From contig NZ_BAAAZF010000001.1 in assembly GCF_039536765.1 (NCBI RefSeq), positions 496,001 through 560,000 of the forward strand: DNA of 64,000 nucleotides, read 5' to 3'. Positions 56,014-64,000 of the stretch are shown piece by piece (positions within the stretch are counted from its first letter, which is position 1; each line of letters starts with the position of its first letter). The notes beneath the pieces are model-generated. The model was not told the DNA's origin and ran no database searches. It saw only the letters and a program-made list of their open reading frames with translations. This DNA comes from Parerythrobacter jejuensis (GTDB lineage: Bacteria; Pseudomonadota; Alphaproteobacteria; Sphingomonadales; Sphingomonadaceae). A program made the translations under genes and the position numbers.

Positions 56014-56777
56014 AAGTCATCATGCTCGGAACGGGCACCTCTACAGGCGTTCCAAGGCTGAACGGGGATTGGGGCGATTGCGACCCGAATGAACCACGCA
56101 ACCGCCGATCAAGGGTCTCGGTCGTTATAGAAAGCAAGGCAGGTCAACGGGTTCTCGTCGATACTTCGACAGATTTACGGGCGCAGTTCCTGGCTAACGG
56201 AATCACCAGCGTTGACGGTGTATTCTGGACGCACGACCACGCCGACCATTGCCATGGCATCGATGATTTACGCTCGCTGCGCTATGGACGTGGCGGCCCG
56301 ATTGCCGGCTTTGCCAGCGACGAGACGGTGCGCAAATTGCGGCAACGATTCAGCTACGTTTTTGCCGGTGAGTACGGCTATCCCACGATTGTAGAGCTCA
56401 GCAATCTCGACCGCTTGAGAATGCATGCCGGCTTCGGCGTCGAGTGGCTACAGATGCCTCACGGACCCACCGAAAGCACGGCATTCGTCTTCGATTGTGA
56501 CGGAAAAACAATCGGATATGCTACCGACTTCAGCGAAGTGACTGACGATATGCTGGAACTCTTCACCGGCCTCGACGTGCTCGTCTGCGACTGTTTGCGG
56601 CGCGAACCGCATCCGACACATGCACATCTGGGCATGGCGCTGGACCTGAAAAAGGATGCTCGCATCAAAACGATGGTGCTGAGTCATCTCGATAAGAGCA
56701 TGGACTACCGGTCATTGTGCGACGAAGTTCCACAAGACGTCATCGTTGGCTATGATGGCTTGGAGGTAGCGGCATGA
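56010..56777 (+). CDS. MBL-fold phosphodiesterase-like hydrolase (PhnP-like)
   Basis: 255 residues from the ATG that overlaps the tatD stop. It starts MKVIMLGTGTSTGVPRL, has the zinc motif His75-x-His77-x-Asp79-His80 (THDHADHCHG), and ends with LSHLDKSMDY. A cysteine (WGDCDPNEP) at the site of the PhnP zinc finger is present but the others are not. PhnP-like enzymes cleave cyclic phosphates; here no phosphonate gene is nearby. It is cytoplasmic. Confidence 0.87.
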   Translation: MKVIMLGTGTSTGVPRLNGDWGDCDPNEPRNRRSRVSVVIESKAGQRVLVDTSTDLRAQFLANGITSVDGVFWTHDHADHCHGIDDLRSLRYGRGGPIAGFASDETVRKLRQRFSYVFAGEYGYPTIVELSNLDRLRMHAGFGVEWLQMPHGPTESTAFVFDCDGKTIGYATDFSEVTDDMLELFTGLDVLVCDCLRREPHPTHAHLGMALDLKKDARIKTMVLSHLDKSMDYRSLCDEVPQDVIVGYDGLEVAA

Positions 56778-56941
56778 ACGAATTCGACACAGTACAGCTT
56801 GTGGCTTTGGTCGGTTGGCTAATCCTGGCCGTCGGCGCGTTGGCATCATATCGCCTGAACTGGCAGAGCGGGATCAAGCTGGTTCTGATCTGGGCCTGTA
56901 TCTTCACAGCAGTCGCACTGTTTATCTCTGTCGTTCAGTAG
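56774..56941 (+). CDS. Small two-helix membrane protein
   Basis: A 55-residue protein whose ATG overlaps the MBL gene stop (ATGA). It has two hydrophobic segments, about 8-26 (QLVALVGWLILAVGALASY) and 35-53 (KLVLIWACIFTAVALFISVV), separated by a short basic loop. I do not recognise it. Its coupling to the tatD-MBL genes and clear membrane pattern support a real gene; it is too short for many gene callers. Confidence 0.7.
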   Translation: MNEFDTVQLVALVGWLILAVGALASYRLNWQSGIKLVLIWACIFTAVALFISVVQ

Positions 56942-56987
56942 CGAGAGGGCCACGAGCGACCTGATCCGCTCTCCGCCATGATTTAAC

Positions 56988-57001
56988 ATAATATATATTA
57001 T
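56988..57001. repeat. AT-only 14-base palindrome upstream of argE
   Basis: ATAATATATATTAT is a perfect palindrome inside the most AT-rich stretch noticed in the window (56981-57012), in the 132-base gap between the small membrane protein gene and argE. It may mark a promoter or regulator site. Confidence 0.4.
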
Positions 57002-57073
57002 CATTCTAATAGCAGGAGGATTGGCTGCGGAAGCGGGCTTCCCCTCTCTCGCTTTGACGTCCAGAAAGGCGAC

Positions 57074-58225
57074 ATGCCCGCAGCGCTCCCATATCGTCCT
57101 ATCCTCGATCAATTGATCGCATTCGACACAACATCACGCAACAGCAACCTGGAACTGATCGCGTGGGTCGGGAGCTTTCTCGCTGATCGCGGAGTTTCGG
57201 CACGGCGCGTTGCCAATGATGATGGCTCCAAAGCCAATCTTTATGCAACAATCGGGCCCGCAGTTTCGGGCGGCATCATCCTGTCAGGACATAGCGATGT
57301 TGTGCCAGTCGATGGCCAACCCTGGACAAGCGACCCATGGACGGTCGTTGAAACCGATCGCACGTTGGTCGGTCGCGGCGTGGCCGACATGAAAGGGTTC
57401 ATCGCCCTCGCATTGGCACATGTTCCGCTGTTCAAGGGCTGCACCATGCCGGTCCATCTCGCGCTGAGTTATGACGAAGAGGTCGGATGCCTTGGCGCGC
57501 CGTCAATGATCGATGCGATGCGCGCCGAACTGCCTGAGCCACGCATGGCTATCATCGGTGAACCCACGAGCATGCGGCCCATTGTCGGGCACAAGGGAAT
57601 CTCGGTCTATTCGGTAACAGTGACCGGTCATGAAGCGCATAGCTCGCTGGTTGATCACGGGGTATCGGCCAATGGTGTAGCAGTTCAGCTGATGGCGCAA
57701 TTGCTGGAACTGGCCGAGCAACTGAAAGCGCGGGCCGATGCCAATAACGGCTTTGACCCGCCGCAAGCGACGCTCACCATTGGTGTAATGCAAGGCGGAA
57801 CGGCGGCCAATATCCTTGCCCGCCACGCCCGATTCACTTTCGACTTGCGCTGCCCACCGGGAGAAGATCCCGACGCGATCATAGCTCCGTTCAGAGAAAC
57901 ATGCTCGCGAATAGATCAAGAGCTTGTTGCGCGTTTCCCAGAGTGTGGTGTGCAATTCGAGCAGCTCAGCAATGCCCCTCCCCTGACGCCTGACGGGAGC
58001 GAGGACGCCGTGCAGTTCATTCGCAAGCTGACCGGCGATAATGGACCCGAGGCGAAGGTGGCCTATGCGGCCGAGGCCGGCCAGTTCCAGCGCGCCGGCT
58101 TCACCTCCATCATCTGCGGGCCAGGCTCAATCGAGCAAGCGCATCAGCCTGATGAATGGATCGCGATCGAACAATTGGAACGCGGCGCGCGCTTTATGGC
58201 AAATCTCGCACGCGAACTGGCCTAA
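57074..58225 (+). CDS. argE: Acetylornithine deacetylase (M20 family)
   Basis: 383 residues. The zinc sites are SGHSDVVPVDGQPW, GRGVADMKGF and YDEEVGCLGAPSM; the dimerisation domain includes HEAHSSLVDHGVSAN. It frees ornithine from N-acetylornithine in arginine synthesis, though related M20 enzymes with other substrates exist. It is transcribed alone. Its TAA stop overlaps that of the convergent SDR gene. Confidence 0.88.
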   Translation: MPAALPYRPILDQLIAFDTTSRNSNLELIAWVGSFLADRGVSARRVANDDGSKANLYATIGPAVSGGIILSGHSDVVPVDGQPWTSDPWTVVETDRTLVGRGVADMKGFIALALAHVPLFKGCTMPVHLALSYDEEVGCLGAPSMIDAMRAELPEPRMAIIGEPTSMRPIVGHKGISVYSVTVTGHEAHSSLVDHGVSANGVAVQLMAQLLELAEQLKARADANNGFDPPQATLTIGVMQGGTAANILARHARFTFDLRCPPGEDPDAIIAPFRETCSRIDQELVARFPECGVQFEQLSNAPPLTPDGSEDAVQFIRKLTGDNGPEAKVAYAAEAGQFQRAGFTSIICGPGSIEQAHQPDEWIAIEQLERGARFMANLARELA

Positions 58226-58983
58226 GGTGTGCCCGCGATACGGATGCACTGACCTGTCAGCCAGCCCGATGCAGGAGCGACTAGGAAGAGCGCCAACGCC
58301 CCGATATCTTCGGGAGTCCCTAAACGACCAGCTGGCAGGTTGAGCTGCTTCTCAAGCTCGGGAAAGTCCTCATCCTTCATATCCAGCGCGATCTTGACCG
58401 TCTCGGTCGGCACGAACCCTGGCAGAATAGCGTTTACCCGCGTCTTCGGCCCCATCTCGTGCGCCAGCGTCTTGGTCAGCATGTTCACACCGGCCTTGGC
58501 GGCGCTGTAATGGCCGCTGCCCGGGAACGGATCCTGGCCCGCAAGGGATGATGTGTTCACGATGGCGCTGCCCTCACCCATATGTTTGGCGGCGGCGCGC
58601 ACACCATAGAAGATCGAGGTCAAGTTGACCGATAGCGTGCGGTGCCATTCTTCCTCGTCAAGGTCGACCAGCGGCGCGGAAACCGGAGAGCCGCCGGCAT
58701 TGTTGATCCAGTAGTCAAGCCGCCCGAATTCATCGACGGCGCGCTGGGCCAAGGCCTCCATATCCGTCTCGCTCGTTACGTCGGTGCGCTGGGCAATCGC
58801 ACGCCCGCCCGTGTTCGAAGCATTGATCAGCGATGCTGTTTCTTCGATTTCGTTCTCTCGGCGTGCGGCGCAAACCACATCGGCCCCGGCTTCTGCCAGT
58901 GTTTGCGCAATGCCACGCCCGATCCCGCGCCCTGCCCCCGTCACGACGGCAACCTTACCGGATAAATCGAACAACTCAGGCAT
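58222..58983 (-). CDS. SDR family oxidoreductase
   Basis: 253 residues from ATG 58983, preferred because GAGGAG is six bases upstream. Classical short-chain dehydrogenase: the NAD(P) motif VTGAGRGIGRGIA, NNAGG, the catalytic serine in NTSSLAG and Tyr-x3-Lys in GHYSAAKAG. The arginine cluster AARREN after strand 2 suggests NADP preference. The substrate is unknown. Confidence 0.9.
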   Translation of the reverse strand: MPELFDLSGKVAVVTGAGRGIGRGIAQTLAEAGADVVCAARRENEIEETASLINASNTGGRAIAQRTDVTSETDMEALAQRAVDEFGRLDYWINNAGGSPVSAPLVDLDEEEWHRTLSVNLTSIFYGVRAAAKHMGEGSAIVNTSSLAGQDPFPGSGHYSAAKAGVNMLTKTLAHEMGPKTRVNAILPGFVPTETVKIALDMKDEDFPELEKQLNLPAGRLGTPEDIGALALFLVAPASGWLTGQCIRIAGTP

Positions 58984-59061
58984 CGTCATCTCCTCAACAA
59001 TTTGGATGCGCCTGCGCTTGACCCGCACGGATGATGTGCGTCAGTCGGGAGGCATCGCAAC

Positions 59062-59835
59062 ATGACGGGCACCTATATGACCAATCAGCTTGACCGGCTC
59101 CTGACAATAATGGCGACGCTGCGCGATCCGGAACGCGGGTGTGAGTGGGATCTGGCGCAAGATTTCAGCACCATAGCCCCGTACACGATTGAAGAAGCCT
59201 ACGAAGTCGCCGATGCAATCGAACGCGAAGCTATGGACGAGCTGCGTCAGGAACTGGGTGATCTGCTGCTTCAGGTCGTATTCCACGCGCGCATGGCAGA
59301 AGAACAAAATCTGTTTTCTTTTAATGATGTTGCACGCGCAATCTCTGACAAGATGGAATCCCGCCATCCGCATATTTTCGGCGACGGATCAGGCACAATG
59401 GATGAGCGTCGCTGGGAGGAACTTAAAGCGAAGGAGCGAGAGGCAAAGGGGGAGCAGAGTGCGATGGACGGCGTGGCGCGCGCCCTCCCTGCCCTGCTGC
59501 GTGCGGACAAGCTGCAAAAGCGCGCTGCGCGCACCGGCTTTGACTGGCCTGATACTAATGGTCCTGCTGAAAAGCTACGCGAAGAAATGCAGGAGTTGGC
59601 TGAAGCTGCCCAGGAAGAGCGCGAGGAAGAAGCTGGAGATCTGCTGTTCGCAGCAGTCAATCTGGTGCGGGCCTACGGCATCGCGCCCGAAAACGCTTTG
59701 AGAGCAGCCAACGACAAGTTTGAAAGACGTTTCAAAGGGATGGAGGCCAAAGCTGGCGAGAAATTTCGCTCGCTATCCTTGGCCGAGCAGGAACAATTGT
59801 GGCAGGATGTAAAGGCTGACGAGAAGTCTGCTTAG
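59062..59835 (+). CDS. mazG: Nucleoside triphosphate pyrophosphohydrolase MazG
   Basis: 257 residues with two MazG domains. The first has IEEAYEVADAIE and ELGDLLLQVVFHARMAEE; the second has KLREEMQELAEAAQ and EEEAGDLLFAAVNLVRAYG. It hydrolyses NTPs to NMPs and may lower ppGpp. The start is 59062 with GGGAGG before it; 59077 is a second choice. Its stop overlaps that of convergent hflX. Confidence 0.94.
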   Translation: MTGTYMTNQLDRLLTIMATLRDPERGCEWDLAQDFSTIAPYTIEEAYEVADAIEREAMDELRQELGDLLLQVVFHARMAEEQNLFSFNDVARAISDKMESRHPHIFGDGSGTMDERRWEELKAKEREAKGEQSAMDGVARALPALLRADKLQKRAARTGFDWPDTNGPAEKLREEMQELAEAAQEEREEEAGDLLFAAVNLVRAYGIAPENALRAANDKFERRFKGMEAKAGEKFRSLSLAEQEQLWQDVKADEKSA

Positions 59836-61133
59836 AGCGTTTCGAACTGCCCCAGCTCCTTGGGATTGAGCCGCACCAGTAAGCGGCGCAGAGGGCCGTC
59901 CGGTCCTTCACCTGCGTCCTCGTCTTCCAGCACCTCGCCATGAGCGTGGAGCCATGCGATCTTGCGCCCCTCTGCCGCTTTGACGAAAAACTCCTCTGTC
60001 TTGGCAAGCGCCGTCAGTTCGCGACCCAACTGCTGTTCGAGCGCGTCGACTCCGTTCCCAGACAGGGCCGACACCATCGCGACACTGTCATCATGTGCGG
60101 CAATTTCCTGCAATTCAGCTTGGCGCTCGGGGCCTAGCAGGTCCCCTTTGTTCCAGACCTCCAGAATCGGAATATTGCTTTCCCCGTTCTCGCCCTCGAT
60201 CACGCCGAGGTCTCGGAGGACATCCAACACCTGCGATTTCTGCGCCGCTGTGGAGGGGTTCGCGATGTCGCGGACATGCAAGATCAAGTCTGCTCCGGTG
60301 ACCTCCTCCAATGTAGCGCGGAAGGCGGCCACCAATTGCGTCGGCAGGTCAGAGATAAAGCCGACCGTATCGGACAGAATAGCCTTTTCGACCCCCGGCA
60401 AGGATATGGCGCGCATCGTCGGGTCCAGCGTTGCAAAAAGCAAGTCTTCCGCCATGACGTCAGATCCCGTCAAGCGGTTGAAAAGCGTTGATTTTCCGGC
60501 GTTGGTGTAGCCTACCAACGCGATCACAGGCCACGGTGCCCTGCCCCGCCTTTCACGGTGCAGTCCCCGTGTCTTGCGGACCTGCTCAAGCTCGCGACGC
60601 AAGCGCCCCATGCGTTGACGGATCATCCGTCTGTCCGCCTCGATTTGCGTCTCACCAGGGCCACCCAGGAAACCGAACCCGCCGCGTTGCCGCTCAAGGT
60701 GAGTCCAACTGCGCACAAGCCGGCTCTGCTGGTAATCGAGATGCGCCAGTTCCACCTGCAGGCGCCCCTCCGCCGTTGCCGCACGCTCGCCGAAAATCTC
60801 GAGGATCAGTCCGGTTCGATCAATCACCTTGCGTTTCAGCCGGTCTTCGAGGTTGCGTTGCTGGATCGGGCTCAGTGCCCCGTCGATGACGACCAGTTCC
60901 GCCTCATGCAGCTCGCAGTCTGCGGCCATGCGTTCCACCTGGCCCGCACCGAACAGCGTGTTCGGCTTCACATCGCGCACGGGCAGGACGTAACTTTCGG
61001 CAATGACAACGGAGATTGCGAGCGCCAGGCCGCATATCTCGTCAAGCCGGGCGTCCGGATCGAGATCGTAGGTCTGCCCGCGCAGATCCGGGCACACAAC
61101 AAGGGCTCGCGCGCCGCGCGAGACCTCGCCCAT
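59832..61133 (-). CDS. hflX: GTPase HflX
   Basis: 433 residues from ATG 61133 (a TTG codon stands directly before it). The N-terminal HflX domain has ELVVIDGALSPIQQRNLE, a basic long helix, and GFGFLGGPGETQIEADRR; the GTPase domain has GYTNAGKSTLFNRL, DTVGFISDLP and WNKGD. HflX splits stalled ribosomes after heat stress. It follows hfq by 17 bases, the conserved hfq-hflX order. Confidence 0.95.
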   Translation of the reverse strand: MGEVSRGARALVVCPDLRGQTYDLDPDARLDEICGLALAISVVIAESYVLPVRDVKPNTLFGAGQVERMAADCELHEAELVVIDGALSPIQQRNLEDRLKRKVIDRTGLILEIFGERAATAEGRLQVELAHLDYQQSRLVRSWTHLERQRGGFGFLGGPGETQIEADRRMIRQRMGRLRRELEQVRKTRGLHRERRGRAPWPVIALVGYTNAGKSTLFNRLTGSDVMAEDLLFATLDPTMRAISLPGVEKAILSDTVGFISDLPTQLVAAFRATLEEVTGADLILHVRDIANPSTAAQKSQVLDVLRDLGVIEGENGESNIPILEVWNKGDLLGPERQAELQEIAAHDDSVAMVSALSGNGVDALEQQLGRELTALAKTEEFFVKAAEGRKIAWLHAHGEVLEDEDAGEGPDGPLRRLLVRLNPKELGQFETL

Positions 61134-61150
61134 CAAGTCATCATCGAAGC

Positions 61151-61690
61151 TCAGTCTTCGTCCTCTTCCCAGTCGGTCAGATCGACCGCTGTTGCGGGCT
61201 GGACGGTCGAGACCGCGTGTTTGTAAGCCAGCTGGACATATCCGTCGCGCTCCAACAGCACGCAGAACAGATCATAGGCCGCGATCCGGCCTTGCAGCAT
61301 GACACCATTGATCAGGAACATTGTGACCTGGACGCCAGCATCACGCACCTTGCCAAGGAACACGTCTTGCAAGAGGCGCTGACGCTTGTTGCCATCCTGG
61401 CTGGTAAACTGGCTCGAATCCATCGGCTGACCCGGCATGATCGTGCTGATCGCGTGTTTGTAGACCAGCTGGGACTGACCATCGCGGCGCAACAGCATCG
61501 AGAAATTATCAAACCAGGTAACGATCCCCTGCAGCTTCACACCTTTGACAAGAAAGACCGTTACCGGCGTCTTGTTCCGGCGTAGCTGATTGAGGAAGGC
61601 ATCCTGCAGATTGGCAGGCTTACCATTGCCCTGATCTGCACCCTGAGATTCAGAGCGCGGGCGCGTCGAGAGTGTTTTCCCGGCGGACAT
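61151..61690 (-). CDS. hfq: RNA chaperone Hfq with two tandem Sm domains
   Basis: 179 residues, about twice the usual 75-100. Domain 1 (27-88) has [28 protein letters not shown] and the Sm2 motif YKHAIST. Domain 2 (105-165) has [29 protein letters not shown] and YKHAVST. The rim arginine pair (LRRNK) exists only in domain 1, and domain 2 has Met for the distal-face lysine. The tail is acidic (WEEDED). AGGAG precedes the ATG. Three chains would make one six-Sm ring with two kinds of site. Hfq pairs small RNAs with mRNAs. Confidence 0.95.
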   Translation of the reverse strand: MSAGKTLSTRPRSESQGADQGNGKPANLQDAFLNQLRRNKTPVTVFLVKGVKLQGIVTWFDNFSMLLRRDGQSQLVYKHAISTIMPGQPMDSSQFTSQDGNKRQRLLQDVFLGKVRDAGVQVTMFLINGVMLQGRIAAYDLFCVLLERDGYVQLAYKHAVSTVQPATAVDLTDWEEDED

Positions 61691-61839
61691 TTATGTCTCC
61701 TGTTTTTGGCGCACCCGAAGGCACACAATCTGGCAGGCGACATGCGGGGGACTCGCACCTACCGATGAACAGGTCTGAATATGTGGGCAATCGTCCGGAG
61801 TTTCAATCCGATACTTTGCGCATCATCAATTGAGCGGGC

Positions 61840-63216
61840 TTAATTCTCACCTTTACGCTCGGTCATACCCAAAATCTTCAGCTTCCGATGAAGGGCCGAG
61901 CGTTCCATTCCGATAAAGCTGGCAGTCTTTGAAATATTACCAGAAAACCGCCTGATCTGGATGCTCAGATACTCGCGCTCGAAGCTCTCCCGCGCTTCTC
62001 GTAGCGGCACACCCATCAGGGTAGAGATGCCGGTTCCACCACCGATTTTTCCGCTCGTGACCTCGCTTGGGAGCATATCGGGCTGGACTTCTTCCATCCG
62101 GTCCCGTGGCGAAAGGATGACAGTCCGTTCCACAACATTGCGCAATTGGCGGACATTGCCCGGCCAGTCATAGGCCTGCAAGGCAGCAAGCGCTTCTTCG
62201 CTGATCTCGGGTGGCTGGATGCCTTGTTCGGCGGAATACCGCGTGAAGAAATGTTCTGCCAGCGCGGGAATATCGTCACGCCGTTCGGCCAGCGAGGGGA
62301 TCGAGACGGGCACGACGTTGAGACGGTAGAAAAGATCCTCCCGGAAGCTCTTCTCTTCAATTGCCTGCTGCAAGTCGCGCGCCGTCGACGAGACCACGCG
62401 CACATCCACGCCGATCTGCCGGTTTCCGCCCACCCGGACGAAGCTCTGGTCAGTCAGCACCCGCAAGATGCGGGCCTGTGTCGAAAGCGGCATGTCTGCA
62501 ATTTCGTCGAGATAAAGCGTACCGCCATCGGCGACCTCAAGCAGGCCCGGACGCACAAGCTTGCCATCCGATTCCTCGCCGAACAGCTCCTGTTCGAAGC
62601 GTTCCGGCGTAATCCTGGCCGAATTGACGATCACGAAAGGATGGTTGCCACGCGGGCTCCAGCTGTGAAGCAACCGTGCTGCTACTTCCTTGCCGGCCCC
62701 GGCAGGGCCTGAAATCAGTACGCGGCTACCGGTATTGGCAACGCGTTTGAGCGTGGCGCGGACCTGATTGATCGCCGAGCTATTGCCCGTAAACTCTTCT
62801 CCGCCTGTAAAGCCCTGACGCAGCCGTACGTTCTCACGACGGAGACGCTCGGTCTCGGTTGCGCGCGCCACAAGGTGCAACAAGCGCTCTGCTTCGAACG
62901 GTTTCTCGATAAAGTCCATCGCACCACGGCTTACCGCCGAAACAGCGGTGTCGATGTTGCCGTGTCCTGAGAAGATGATGACCGGCAATTCCGGCTCGCG
63001 TTGCTTGATCGCATCGAGCACTTCGAGGCCGTCCATCGGGCTGCCATGCAGCCACACATCCAGCAGCACCAGGCTGGGACGGCGTTCGTCGATCATCTGC
63101 AACGCAGTCGTGCTGTCACCTGCTGCGCGGCATTCATAGCCCTCGTCATCCAGCACACCGGACACAAGATCGCGGATGTCACGTTCGTCATCGACTACCA
63201 GAATATCCAACGTCAC
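61840..63216 (-). CDS. ntrX: Nitrogen/redox response regulator NtrX
   Basis: 458 residues from GTG 63216, with GGGGAGAG before it. The receiver domain has Asp9/Asp10, phospho-acceptor Asp53 and Lys105. The AAA+ domain has Walker A GPAGAGKE (170-177) and LDEIADMP. The GAFTGA loop that contacts sigma-54 is missing: LFGEESDGKLVRPGLLE stands in its place. A Fis-type HTH ends the protein (SGNISKTASFIGMERSALHR). It is paired with NtrY, 28 bases upstream. The 149 bases between ntrX and hfq hold the hfq promoter. Confidence 0.93.
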   Translation of the reverse strand: MTLDILVVDDERDIRDLVSGVLDDEGYECRAAGDSTTALQMIDERRPSLVLLDVWLHGSPMDGLEVLDAIKQREPELPVIIFSGHGNIDTAVSAVSRGAMDFIEKPFEAERLLHLVARATETERLRRENVRLRQGFTGGEEFTGNSSAINQVRATLKRVANTGSRVLISGPAGAGKEVAARLLHSWSPRGNHPFVIVNSARITPERFEQELFGEESDGKLVRPGLLEVADGGTLYLDEIADMPLSTQARILRVLTDQSFVRVGGNRQIGVDVRVVSSTARDLQQAIEEKSFREDLFYRLNVVPVSIPSLAERRDDIPALAEHFFTRYSAEQGIQPPEISEEALAALQAYDWPGNVRQLRNVVERTVILSPRDRMEEVQPDMLPSEVTSGKIGGGTGISTLMGVPLREARESFEREYLSIQIRRFSGNISKTASFIGMERSALHRKLKILGMTERKGEN

Positions 63217-63244
63217 GGGCGGCTCTCCCCAAATTGAAGGATCA

Positions 63245-64000
63245 TCATTCGGCTGCCTCACTTTCGTGGATTACAGGGCTGCGCGCAAAGCGGAGAGTCA
63301 CGCAGGTACCGCCGGGATCGGCGGCAGAGAAAGTCATGTCGCCGCCATGTTCTTCGACAATCTTGTTGACGATCGCGAGGCCCAGGCCAGTGCCCTTTTC
63401 GCGGGTGGTCATATATGGCTCCATAATCCGTTCGCGCTCGAGCGGCAGGCCAACGCCGTTATCCTCGACCCGGATGGTGACCATCTCGTCATCTGCCGCC
63501 ATCGTTACGGCAATGCGGCCGCGGTAATCTATCTCCGCGTCTCGCGCCCGCCCCTCGACCGCTTCGACTGCATTCTTGAGCACATTGGTCAGGGCTTGGC
63601 CAAATTGGTGTCGGTCACACGCAATCGTCAGCGGCCCTTCTTGTTCGACCGACAATGCAAAGTCGACATCCTGATGTGCGACCTCTTGCAGGAACAGCGC
63701 CTGACGCAGGAGGTCGAGAGCGTCTTCCTGGCGAAATACCGGCTTGGGCAGTCGGGCGAAAGAGGAGAACTCATCGACCATGGTGCGCAAGGCACCGACC
63801 TGCCGGACGATGGTGGAAGTCAATTCGTCAAACAGGTCACCGTCGGTTTCGATCTGCTTGCGGTAGCGGCGCTTGAGACGCTCGGTCGCGAGCTGGATCG
63901 GGGTCAGCGGGTTCTTGATCTCATGAGCGATCCGGCGCGCCACGTCAGACCAGGCAGCTTGCCGTTGATCGAGCAATTGCCGGGTAATGTCCTCAAACGT
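63245..64000 (-). CDS. ntrY: Sensor histidine kinase NtrY, N-terminal part outside the window
   Basis: The last 251 residues of a histidine kinase; the frame is open to the window edge, where it reads TFEDITRQ, the end of a PAS domain. The H box is ARRIAHEIKNPLTPIQ with the phosphorylated histidine. The ATPase domain has QALTNVLKNAVEA (N box), VEDNGVGLP (G1) and EKGTGLGLAIVNKIVEEHGG (G2). This C-terminal part and the pairing with NtrX identify NtrY; the sensor and membrane helices lie beyond base 64000. Confidence 0.93.
   Translation of the reverse strand, partial: TFEDITRQLLDQRQAAWSDVARRIAHEIKNPLTPIQLATERLKRRYRKQIETDGDLFDELTSTIVRQVGALRTMVDEFSSFARLPKPVFRQEDALDLLRQALFLQEVAHQDVDFALSVEQEGPLTIACDRHQFGQALTNVLKNAVEAVEGRARDAEIDYRGRIAVTMAADDEMVTIRVEDNGVGLPLERERIMEPYMTTREKGTGLGLAIVNKIVEEHGGDMTFSAADPGGTCVTLRFARSPVIHESEAAE

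Overview
The window reads as a chromosomal segment of an alphaproteobacterium of the order Sphingomonadales, most likely the Erythrobacteraceae (Erythrobacter/Altererythrobacter type). This rests on gene order and protein style: ntrY-ntrX-hfq-hflX-mazG, rph-rdgB-hemW divergent from hrcA-grpE, an alpha/beta-hydrolase-OsmC fusion, a tandem-domain Hfq and a patatin-related lipase beside radA. Base composition looks even and moderately GC-rich. I see no insertion sequence, prophage, CRISPR array or plasmid-type gene; it is a dense housekeeping region with no gene-free stretch above about 180 bases.

Layout. 1-2508: 3' part of a NamZ/DUF1343 muramidase, an aspartyl/asparaginyl hydroxylase and a small unknown gene. 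2604-6068 (-): a MoxR ATPase, cysteine-cluster, VWA (CoxE-like) and DUF817 membrane protein operon. 6149-9096: class-A-beta-lactamase-like serine hydrolase, hydrolase-OsmC fusion and small monooxygenase. 9093-17909: parE, a PBP-activator lipoprotein, rsmI-yraN-gshB, and the minus-strand rph-rdgB-hemW-xerC operon. 17993-25324: heat-shock block hrcA-grpE, dnaK-dnaJ, interrupted by indoleamine dioxygenase, an HExxH protein and a copper chaperone on the other strand. 25409-34396: metallo-hydrolase, patatin, radA-cvpA-scaffold, MFS transporter, alanine racemase and phaR. 34445-39720: archaeal-type proS, M28 peptidase and RNase R. 39722-46766: universal stress protein, pyruvate dehydrogenase E2 - thioesterase - E3, amidohydrolase and a CPA2 antiporter. 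46782-48578: tRNA-Ser and an aminotransferase/sulfotransferase pair. 48671-56941: one long plus-strand run from murein enzymes (MltB, RlpA-SPOR, DacA) through tmk-holB-metG-tatD-MBL to a 55-residue membrane protein. 57074-64000: argE, SDR, mazG, hflX, tandem hfq, ntrX and the 3' part of ntrY.

Themes. Many genes on one strand overlap by ATGA or TGATG, implying translational coupling. Six convergent pairs end on overlapping or abutting stop codons. Nitrogen-status signalling (NtrYX) adjoins the RNA chaperone Hfq, and the chaperone genes carry an alphaproteobacterial RpoH-type promoter upstream of dnaK. The observations most worth a second look are the two-domain Hfq with an asymmetric second domain, a pyruvate dehydrogenase E2 with two peripheral-subunit-binding domains, a translationally coupled aminotransferase/sulfotransferase pair that resembles a plant fusion protein, an RlpA-like protein without the usual catalytic residues, and two genes whose Shine-Dalgarno sequence lies in a perfect 8-bp hairpin. 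I did not find a clear new multi-gene system such as a defence island or biosynthetic cluster. Start sites below were chosen by eye from ribosome binding sites and overlaps.
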